The position numbers and the translations under genes are program-made. Below are positions 56,917 through 63,955 of a DNA stretch of 63,955 nucleotides, in pieces. Each line of letters starts with the position of its first letter. Position 1 is the stretch's first letter. The notes under the pieces were generated by a model. It ran no database searches and was not told the origin of the DNA. It was given only the letters and a program-made list of their open reading frames with translations. The DNA comes from Planctomycetes bacterium GWF2_41_51 (GTDB taxonomy: Bacteria > Planctomycetota > Phycisphaerae > Sedimentisphaerales > UBA12454), in NCBI GenBank assembly GCA_001825665.1, contig MHXZ01000084.1:1-63955 (forward strand), given 5' to 3'.

Positions 56917-57168
56917 ATGGACACAAAAGTCGTACTTGACGAATTGATGGAACTGCTTGAGAAAAATGGTGTTAAGATACGTAAAGATTCCTTGGGCGGC
57001 GGGGGGTCTGGACTGTGTAAACTTAAGGAAGGCTACTTCTTTTTTTGGGATATAGATTCCAATTCTTACGAAAATGCGTTAAACTGCGCAAGAGCGGTTA
57101 AAGAAATAGTTGATATTGAAACAATTTACCTCCGGCCGGAGGTAAGAGAATTTATCGAAAATCATTAA
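56917..57168 (+). CDS. small conserved hypothetical protein
   Basis: 83-residue soluble protein. It has a charged helical start (VVLDELMELLEKNGVKIRKD), then GGGGSGLCKLKEGYFFFWD and a final helical part. Clear coding character and location in front of the response regulator gene (50-base gap, same strand) suggest co-expression. I do not recognise a family. Confidence 0.62.
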   Translation: MDTKVVLDELMELLEKNGVKIRKDSLGGGGSGLCKLKEGYFFFWDIDSNSYENALNCARAVKEIVDIETIYLRPEVREFIENH

Positions 57169-57218
57169 CTGCCGTGAAGGCAAAATATAGTCTTTGGCGA
57201 TAATGGAGTAAACGAAAG

Positions 57219-57698
57219 ATGAACAAAACTATGGCTAAGAAAATCATGAATGACGAAGACCTTAAGACAGCGAACATTCTCGTTGTTGACGATAACGAAC
57301 AGAATCTCGAACTTATTCAGGCTTATCTTGAAGACCTGAAATGCAACTCCATACCAGCCAGAGACGGCATAAGTGCGATTGAGCTTATTAAGGAATCGAA
57401 ACCTGATTTGGTACTGCTGGATGTTATGATGCCGCGTATGAGCGGCTTTGAGGTTTGCAGGAGATTAAAAAGCAATCCAGAGACCGCCGATTTGCCGGTC
57501 ATAATGGTTACAGCATTGAATGAAATGGGCGACATCGAAAGGGCGATTGAGTCGGGAACAGACGATTTTCTAAGCAAGCCTGTAAACAAACTCGAGCTTT
57601 TGACCCGCGTCAAAACTATGCTGAAACTGAAACATTTGTCCGATAAACTCGAACGGACTTTGGCATATCTCAGCGAATTGGAAAAACACGCCAGCTAA
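57219..57698 (+). CDS. single-domain response regulator
   Basis: 159-residue protein with a complete receiver domain and no output domain. Asp24/Asp25 (LVVDDNEQN), phospho-acceptor Asp68 (LVLLDVMMPRMSGFEV), Thr98 and Lys120 (DFLSKPVN) are all present. A C-terminal helix (LKHLSDKLERTLAYLSELEK) could form a coiled coil. Shine-Dalgarno GGAG. It probably transfers signals by protein contact, with the kinase at 56019-56789 as a likely partner. Confidence 0.88.
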   Translation: MNKTMAKKIMNDEDLKTANILVVDDNEQNLELIQAYLEDLKCNSIPARDGISAIELIKESKPDLVLLDVMMPRMSGFEVCRRLKSNPETADLPVIMVTALNEMGDIERAIESGTDDFLSKPVNKLELLTRVKTMLKLKHLSDKLERTLAYLSELEKHAS

Positions 57699-57843
57699 AC
57701 AAATTCACATTAAAAACTATTCACATCTTTAATTATCACAATTAGATATAAAAGACGGTACATTCGGTATAATGCCAACCTGAAAAACTGCGATTTTACC
57801 CTGAAAACCGAATTTTAGAGATTAAGCGATTAAGGCAAGCTGC

Positions 57844-59472
57844 ATGGGCGTCGATATCCTTATTATTACTTTTCAACAGGAAGGGTACGAACATAGTATG
57901 TCTAAATTGCTTGAAATTCTCGGCAGGGCGATCGCTGTCAATACAGCAGGTCTGCTTTGGCAATGGATAGATACCGTAAATAAAACGGATGCAAACAGCG
58001 AAGGGATCGACGAGATTCTCGATTTGACTTCGGTTGGAAGTTTCGATATCGCTGAAGATAGAACAGAGAAATATCTGCTCGAAAGACCAGATTGCGTCAT
58101 AGGGAGAATGTGCGCAGCGGCCCTGTGTCTTGAAAAATCAGACCTGAAAGGGGCCTTGGGAAATCTGCAAACTATTTACCGCAAACAGCCTACTAATACG
58201 ATTGCGCTTTATGCTATGGGACATTGCTATGAAAGGCTCGACAAGGAAGCTGAAGCGATTGAATTTTATCAGGATTGTTTGAAATTCAAAAATTATCTCG
58301 AGTTTCCAAGACAGAGACTTGCGGCAATTTATTATAAAAACGGCCAGATCGAAAGGGTGATTCAGGAATACAGAAAACAGCTTCACGAATATCCTGATGA
58401 TATTGAAACCTTTGTTCTGCTCGGTTATTTGTATCTCGAAACCGGAGATTATGAAGCGGCCTCTGAGGCGTTCAGCAATGCTATTCTTGTGCATCCGGAC
58501 AATTTCAATACGCCATCGGCTGAAGAAGATAAGATAAAAGAAATAATTGATGAGCAGGGACCCTGCCAGGCAATTGATTATCTCAATGAATTGATTGAGA
58601 AACAGCCATCGGCTGCCGATTTATATGTGCAGCTTGCGGAGATTTATATTCAGGCCGATGAATTTGCGCAAGCAGTTGTCTGCTATGAAAAGGCTATAAA
58701 AATCGAGCCGAATTTCCTTGCTGCGTACATCAAACTCGGCACCCTGCACATGACAAATTCGAATATGTCGCTTGCCGCTGGACTATTTAATAGAGCCGGT
58801 GCGATTAATGATGAAATCGTGGATGCTTATATCGGGCTTGCAAAATCACAGAAAAAACGGGGTGAAGACAAGGAATCATGGTCAACGCTTCAGCTTGCGG
58901 CAACAATCACTCAAAACAGCAGCATTTTGCTCAATGAGACCGCCCGTCTGAGATTTTTAGCAATTTACGGAAGCGACCTCGAAAAAAGCGAATCAGACAG
59001 GAAAGTTCTTGAAACGCTGGCAAACGAACACGCCCAAAACCCCGGAAATCTGTCTGTCGGATATGCCTTGGGCACCATTTTGATGAAGTATGGCAAATAT
59101 GAACAGGCTGCCGAAAAGTTTTCAGAAATCGTGCGAAAAAATGAAACAAACTACAGGGCCCTTTCAAAACTTATTCTTTGTCACACCGAACTTGGCGAAC
59201 AAAAAAGGGCACTGATGTATCTTAACGCCGCAAACAATGCCGGCAGCGAACTTGTTCGTCTGCATTATAAAACTGCGCTGCTGTATTGCAACAGGTCGGC
59301 ATTTATAAACGCAATCAATATCACCAAGCAGGAACACGAAGAATTAGAGACCGATGCGACTATGACAACGTTGAACGAAACACTCCAGAATATGGGGCTT
59401 GTTGACCGTGCATATTCGTGCTGGAATCTGATAAGCGAAATGGTGAATATAGCCTCACACAAGCAATTATAA
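57844..59472 (+). CDS. large tetratricopeptide repeat protein
   Basis: 542-residue protein, mostly TPR repeats of about 34 residues from about 90 to 510. Examples are TIALYAMGHCYERLDKEAEAIEFYQDCL, EYPDDIETFVLLGYLYLETGDYEAASEAFSNAI and PSAADLYVQLAEIYIQADEFAQAVVCYEKAI. No signal peptide, so a cytoplasmic scaffold is likely. An internal ATG at 57898 is an alternative start. It is convergent with the CvpA-like gene. The partners cannot be read from sequence. Confidence 0.85.
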   Translation: MGVDILIITFQQEGYEHSMSKLLEILGRAIAVNTAGLLWQWIDTVNKTDANSEGIDEILDLTSVGSFDIAEDRTEKYLLERPDCVIGRMCAAALCLEKSDLKGALGNLQTIYRKQPTNTIALYAMGHCYERLDKEAEAIEFYQDCLKFKNYLEFPRQRLAAIYYKNGQIERVIQEYRKQLHEYPDDIETFVLLGYLYLETGDYEAASEAFSNAILVHPDNFNTPSAEEDKIKEIIDEQGPCQAIDYLNELIEKQPSAADLYVQLAEIYIQADEFAQAVVCYEKAIKIEPNFLAAYIKLGTLHMTNSNMSLAAGLFNRAGAINDEIVDAYIGLAKSQKKRGEDKESWSTLQLAATITQNSSILLNETARLRFLAIYGSDLEKSESDRKVLETLANEHAQNPGNLSVGYALGTILMKYGKYEQAAEKFSEIVRKNETNYRALSKLILCHTELGEQKRALMYLNAANNAGSELVRLHYKTALLYCNRSAFINAINITKQEHEELETDATMTTLNETLQNMGLVDRAYSCWNLISEMVNIASHKQL

Positions 59473-59604
59473 CGCATTTACAGGCATTTTAAGCCAAGTA
59501 GCTGAATGAAACATAACATACATTATGGGACGTTAAAAATTTCCTGTAAAATCACTTAGGCCGACGATTTTATAGATTATTTGTGCATTCGAGTTGGCAG
59601 AATT

Positions 59605-60498
59605 TTATTCGTGGGTGCTTATCTTGCGAGGAGATTTCAACGGGTTACGTTTAGTATGGCTGTTTATATCTAATATTTTTCTTTCAACCGGAACAATCTC
59701 CATGGTTTCCTGTTGAACAGTTTCCGGCTGATTAGTTGCTGGTTGATTAATATCTGATTGGTTGGTCGCCGGCTGGTTGACTTCCTGCTGAACTATCATT
59801 AGTCGATTGACGTTTGTATCAGCAATTATTTCATTGCGAAATTTTAACTCTTCAGTCTGTTCATTTATATCCAACACTTTATCGCTTTCAGGCTGAATAG
59901 TTTTGGCCGGTATTGGTTGGTTCGAATCCTGTTTTATAGGTGTCTTTTTCTCAACCGGTTTGGCAACCATGGGTAAATATTTTATTTTCTGAGCGGCTTT
60001 TGTGATATTCAGTTCTGTGCATTGAAGCGAAAATGAGGAAATGTAGCTGCAAGTACTGACTAAAGTTTGACCTTCGTTGGCGGGAATAAATTTGGATGCA
60101 ATTGAATTAGATTTTAATGGAGTATTCGCAAGGGCGAAGAGCATAATATTTGCTAATATATAGCCGCCTAAAAATCCTAAAACAACGCCGCCGAAATTAT
60201 CTACCCAGCGGGGAAATGACACGCAATACGTATTAGTCAGATAAAATTTGCTGAGTAATTGTGATATGGTCAGGTACAGGGCGGTTATGATAATCATAGT
60301 TAAAGAATTGGCCCAGGGGCCGAGCTGAACCATTATCCCCCCCGCCGATTTCAGGGCTAAAATTGTCGGTGTCAGCATCAGTCCAAGGTAAGCGGCAATC
60401 ATTACATTAAACAGAAAGGCCCATGCAGGATATAACCTTTTGTGATATCCCCAAAGTCCAAATATAACAGCTATAATTATTGAAATTAGTGCTGACAT
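59605..60498 (-). CDS. CvpA-like membrane protein with repetitive C-terminus
   Basis: 297 residues. Four hydrophobic segments in the first 160 residues match the CvpA/colicin V production family (IIIAVIFGLWGYHKRLYPAW, WVDNFGGVVLGFLGGYILANIMLFALA). The C-terminal half is hydrophilic, with an Asn-Gln-Pro repeat (NQPATNQSDINQPATNQPE). It is 2 bases downstream of the GspE-like ATPase gene and translated with it. Membrane-integral; precise role unknown. Confidence 0.78.
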   Translation of the reverse strand: MSALISIIIAVIFGLWGYHKRLYPAWAFLFNVMIAAYLGLMLTPTILALKSAGGIMVQLGPWANSLTMIIITALYLTISQLLSKFYLTNTYCVSFPRWVDNFGGVVLGFLGGYILANIMLFALANTPLKSNSIASKFIPANEGQTLVSTCSYISSFSLQCTELNITKAAQKIKYLPMVAKPVEKKTPIKQDSNQPIPAKTIQPESDKVLDINEQTEELKFRNEIIADTNVNRLMIVQQEVNQPATNQSDINQPATNQPETVQQETMEIVPVERKILDINSHTKRNPLKSPRKISTHE

Positions 60499-60500
60499 AA

Positions 60501-62045
60501 TTATCCGCTCGTAACTCTCTTTGCTTCGTCAATCGACGTAATACCCGTTATAACGTGCTTCATCGCCTGCCTGTGAAGATTAGTTTTCATCTGCTCGTCA
60601 TCGCTTTCATTGCTTATGACAGCAATATTTCCAGTCGAAATCCTGTTTTTCGCAACGTTATCGATGGGCATAATATCATACACCCCGATTCTTCCTTTAT
60701 AACCAGTGTCATTGCATTTGCCGCACCCTGCCGGTTCGTAAATTTTCGTTACATCGATACGTTTCTTTTCAAAGGCTTTTATTTGTGCTTCACTGAGCCT
60801 TGCTTGTCTTTTGCAATTATTGCAGAGTCTTCTAATAAGTCTTTGTGAGATTAACAAGTCAAGACCCGAAGCCATAAGCAGAGGACTAATACCAAGGTCT
60901 AAAAGGCGAACAAGCGAAGCGTTATTGCTGCTGCTGTGAAGAGTCGCTAAAACAAGATGGCCGGTTTGAGCCGCCTTTAGAGCTATCGAAGCGGTTTCGT
61001 CATCGCGAATTTCACCAACACATATTACATCAGGATCCTGCCGTAAAATGCTTCGTAGTGCTTTTGCGAAAGTAATATCCGCCTTCGGATTGACTTCTAT
61101 CTGCCCTGCTCCGGCAAGTACGTATTCGACAGGGTCCTCGATGGTAATAACATTTCTTTGATAAAAATCTATCTCACGCAGCATTGCGTAAAGTGTCGTG
61201 CTTTTGCCGCTGCCTGTGGGGCCGCAAATGACAATCATACCAGATTCTTTTGCCATGACATTTCTAACAGCCTGGCAGGCACGCTCATCCATACCGATTT
61301 CCGGCAATGTCTGAGGCGCTAGTTTTTGATTTAACACTCTTATTGAGAGTTTTTCGCCATGCAGCACACCTGCGCTTGCGACACGAAAAGATACAGTACC
61401 ATCTGGAACTTTCGCGACAAACGCCCCATCCTGAGGCCGTCGTTTTTCAGCTATATCCATTCCGGAAATCGCCTTTATACTGTTAACGACTGCTCCATAA
61501 ATATCGGGGTTTAATTTTTTATAAGGCCTTAAATTTCCATCAACCCTGAATCTTACATCATAGTTAAAGCCGTCTGTTGGATTGATGAGTATATCGCTTG
61601 CAAGCAAATCGACTGCGTCGCCGATAAGACGCTCTGCAGAGGCGACTGTTTGTTTTGTGTCATCATTGTTGGATTGACCGCCGTAAATTTCGTTAATATT
61701 TCTGCCGGAAGGATCGAGAAGAATGATTGATGAGCCCCCTCTTGAGCCCGTGATTTTTGTGTATTTTATCGATTTAACAGCATTTCCCAACGAAGAAACA
61801 ACTGCCTCAATAAGCGGACTGCCTGTATTCTGAATTTTTTTAAAAACTTCAAATGCAAGTGCTAAAAAAAGTACAAAAGGCGCAGCCACAAGCATTAATA
61901 AATTTATCCATGCTTTGTAACGATTGTCTATAAGCGGGCTGAACTCAAAACGCTGGACGAGATACATACAAATATAAAACCAGACTATCAGAGACCCCAC
62001 TTTGAATGGGCTAAATAACAATTCATTAGCCGCTGATAAATTCAT
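60501..62045 (-). CDS. GspE/PilB-type secretion ATPase with N-terminal membrane anchor
   Basis: About 514 residues. The N-terminus carries two hydrophobic segments (KVGSLIVWFYICMYLVQ and WINLLMLVAAPFVLFLALAF), unusual for these normally cytosolic ATPases. The ATPase part has the N-terminal His/Arg-rich region, Walker A ICGPTGSGKSTTLYAML, the Asp box DPVEYVL and Walker B LRQDPDVICVGEIRDDETA, then the His box GHLVLATLHSSSN. A tetracysteine zinc site follows (CNNC and CGKCNDTG). The start at 62045 is supported by GGGGAG. It powers a type II secretion or type IV pilus-like machine; pilins are not in the window. Confidence 0.9.
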   Translation of the reverse strand: MNLSAANELLFSPFKVGSLIVWFYICMYLVQRFEFSPLIDNRYKAWINLLMLVAAPFVLFLALAFEVFKKIQNTGSPLIEAVVSSLGNAVKSIKYTKITGSRGGSSIILLDPSGRNINEIYGGQSNNDDTKQTVASAERLIGDAVDLLASDILINPTDGFNYDVRFRVDGNLRPYKKLNPDIYGAVVNSIKAISGMDIAEKRRPQDGAFVAKVPDGTVSFRVASAGVLHGEKLSIRVLNQKLAPQTLPEIGMDERACQAVRNVMAKESGMIVICGPTGSGKSTTLYAMLREIDFYQRNVITIEDPVEYVLAGAGQIEVNPKADITFAKALRSILRQDPDVICVGEIRDDETASIALKAAQTGHLVLATLHSSSNNASLVRLLDLGISPLLMASGLDLLISQRLIRRLCNNCKRQARLSEAQIKAFEKKRIDVTKIYEPAGCGKCNDTGYKGRIGVYDIMPIDNVAKNRISTGNIAVISNESDDEQMKTNLHRQAMKHVITGITSIDEAKRVTSG

Positions 62046-62253
62046 TTTGCTTACTCCCCTGCAAAGCAATGGGCATATCTTAATAAAAAAGATATAGTAG
62101 TGCAATAAAAAAGTCATATAACTGGCTTTTTAATTGACAGTTAAGTCATTTAATTTATAATAAATTATAGTCGTTTATGAAATTTAATGGTCTTATTTAT
62201 CTATTTTATTACACACTTCAATAAGGTGAGTAATATTCTTCGGAGAAGCGCAG

Positions 62254-63955
62254 ATGAGAAGAAACTTTTTGCTGTCTTTCAGCTTTTGTTTATTGTTAAC
62301 TTCGGTAACTTCTTTTACACTTCAAGCACAGACAGATACGTCCGATTCCAACAATTTGAGCGATAATTGGAATGATTTTTTACATTATACCGTTTTAGGA
62401 AGGTACGACCTTGCCGCCGGTTACGCTCAAAAGGTAATCGACAGTAATCCCGACCCGCTGAAATTATTCAAATTAAGCGAAGATAATCCTCGTGGCTACG
62501 CAATTCTGGTTAAAGTCCACGCAAGCAATCCTGAACTTGCGCCTCTTGCCGCAAAAATTCTTGATATTATCGAACAGGGCAGATACCAGCGTCGAACCGC
62601 GGCCGATATCATAACTGACGAAATCAAGAGACTAAGCAGCACAGTTCGCGGCAAATACACAGCAATTGAACGGCTCCGCAACTCAGGCGAATACGCTATA
62701 CCATATATGCTTGATGCAATGGCAGATGAAAACAGGAAAGAAGAATTTCCAAACATAGCTACCGCCCTGCCGGAAATCGGCCGTTCTGCCGTAAGGCCTT
62801 TGACCGCATCACTTGAAATGGAGAATCTTGCAGTAAAGGCTGAGGTCATCAGAGCGCTTGGCAAAATCGGCTATTCTGAATCGCTCGGTTATCTTAAATA
62901 CATCGTCGAAAATGACAAATCTGAACAGCTTCGTGAGCTTGCAATAGAATCGATAAGACAAATCGACGCATCGAACGCCGACAAAAAAGCAGCCGAGATG
63001 TTCTTCCGTACCGCTGAAAATTATTATTACAAAACTGATTCGCTAATGCCCGTTACAGAAGGCAATACAGCAAATATATGGTTCTGGAACGAAGAAAGCA
63101 GCAGCCTAACACGTGAAGCTGTAGATAAAGTTTATTTTCCGGAATTGATGTCAATGCGGACCAGTGAATGGGCGCTGCGTGCCGATAAAGATTTCGGCCA
63201 GGCAATTTCGTTATGGATTGCCTCATTTTTCAGAATTGATGCGACACATATTGCCTATCCTGAATACTTCGGACACGGGCATGCCGATGCGATGACGTAT
63301 GCTGTAACTTCAGGCCCTGAATATCTGCACGAAGCACTTGAGCGGGCGATCAAAGACAACGACAAAGCGGTAGCATTGGGAACAGTCGAAGCACTGGCAC
63401 GCAATGCCGGCGAAAAGTCGCTGATGTTCAGATATAAAACTTCACAGCCGCTTATCGATGCTTTATCATTTAATGATAGAGAAGTGAAATATACCGCTGC
63501 TATAGCGATTGCCTTGGCAGAACCATCTGAAACATTTCCTCAAAGTGAATATGTTATAAATAACCTTGCTTCTGCGATTACTGCAAAACCGGAAGAAAAC
63601 TGGCCTGCCGAAAAAGCTGACAATTATGCGATTCGTGCTGCACAGGCGATGCTGAAACTCGGAGAAACACGGAACAAATCAGTCGATATTTCCAACGCAC
63701 TTGATGCTCTGGTGAAAACAACTGCTGACAGCCGTGATGAAATGAAAATTATTGCCTGTCAGATTCTTGCGTATATTTCAAGCCCGGATGCACAAAGAGC
63801 GATTGCCGAATTAGCTTTAAATGAAAGCTATTCAGTCGAAATAAGAATCGCTGGTTTCGAATCGCTTGCAACTTCTGCGAAAGTAAATGCCAATCAGCTT
63901 CTGGATAATCAGATTGACCGGATTTACAAAATTGTTGAGTCTCGCCAGGTAGATG
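62254..63955 (+). CDS. exported HEAT-repeat protein, truncated by window edge
   Basis: The open frame runs without a stop from the ATG at 62254 to the end (567 codons seen), so the C-terminus is missing. Good Shine-Dalgarno (CGGAGAAG). Signal peptide (FLLSFSFCLLLTSVTSFTLQA), then helical repeats of HEAT/PBS-lyase type: RGKYTAIERLRNSGEYAIPY, AVKAEVIRALGKIGYSES, SEQLRELAIESIRQID, and ALNESYSVEIRIAGFESLA near the edge. Probably a periplasmic scaffold. It is divergent from the GspE-like gene with 208 bases between. Confidence 0.82.
   Translation, partial: MRRNFLLSFSFCLLLTSVTSFTLQAQTDTSDSNNLSDNWNDFLHYTVLGRYDLAAGYAQKVIDSNPDPLKLFKLSEDNPRGYAILVKVHASNPELAPLAAKILDIIEQGRYQRRTAADIITDEIKRLSSTVRGKYTAIERLRNSGEYAIPYMLDAMADENRKEEFPNIATALPEIGRSAVRPLTASLEMENLAVKAEVIRALGKIGYSESLGYLKYIVENDKSEQLRELAIESIRQIDASNADKKAAEMFFRTAENYYYKTDSLMPVTEGNTANIWFWNEESSSLTREAVDKVYFPELMSMRTSEWALRADKDFGQAISLWIASFFRIDATHIAYPEYFGHGHADAMTYAVTSGPEYLHEALERAIKDNDKAVALGTVEALARNAGEKSLMFRYKTSQPLIDALSFNDREVKYTAAIAIALAEPSETFPQSEYVINNLASAITAKPEENWPAEKADNYAIRAAQAMLKLGETRNKSVDISNALDALVKTTADSRDEMKIIACQILAYISSPDAQRAIAELALNESYSVEIRIAGFESLATSAKVNANQLLDNQIDRIYKIVESRQVD

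Overview
The window looks like a chromosomal segment of a Planctomycetota bacterium, most likely Phycisphaerae. Supporting signs are a type III glutamine synthetase, a cluster of PEP-CTERM secreted proteins with a TIGR03790/dockerin protein, Rho with a long low-complexity N-terminal extension, many small conserved planctomycete-type hypotheticals, and moderate GC with AT-rich intergenic DNA. No phage, plasmid or CRISPR locus is visible. This placement is inferred from gene content; no 16S or ribosomal protein gene is present.

1-14.8 kb is a dense nitrogen-assimilation island on the minus strand: glutamate synthase (gltB, gltD), type III glutamine synthetase, two ammonium-transporter/P-II pairs, a TorF-type outer-membrane protein and a NifA-like sigma-54 activator. 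Three sigma-54 (-24/-12) promoters can be read directly. About 110-185 bp upstream of each lie paired or multiple copies of a dyad TACA-N4-TGTA. The same dyad occurs in front of the activator gene and, 26 kb away, three times in front of carB (carbamoyl-phosphate synthase, a major glutamine consumer). I read this as a nitrogen regulon with a previously unassigned operator. It is the most interesting system in the window.

15-26 kb: a frameshifted K+/H+ antiporter, then mixed core metabolism (panB, a glycosyltransferase, an aldo/keto reductase, dapA, pdxJ) and a tightly overlapping operon SDR-pgsA-ribBA-lipoprotein-ubiE/menG. 26-33 kb: six PEP-CTERM proteins plus a dockerin-bearing TIGR03790 protein, with a ~115 bp duplicated tail/intergenic segment. 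33-44 kb: tilS, a TPR-like lipoprotein, two conserved unknowns, ispD, cobO, a GIY-YIG nuclease bordered by a nested-palindrome repeat, an mscL-GH1 glucosidase-DUF952 operon, and carB.

44-64 kb: secreted low-complexity and unknown proteins, a predicted lipoprotein acetolactate decarboxylase, a dCache histidine kinase next to a DUF485/ActP-like symporter pair, tRNA-Leu(GAG)-coaE, rho, a RAYT-type transposase with tandem hairpins, a soluble histidine kinase, a single-domain response regulator, a large TPR protein, a CvpA-like protein, a membrane-anchored GspE-type ATPase, and a HEAT-repeat exported protein that runs off the right edge. Start sites were moved downstream where a Shine-Dalgarno or signal peptide clearly supports it. 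No database search was possible.
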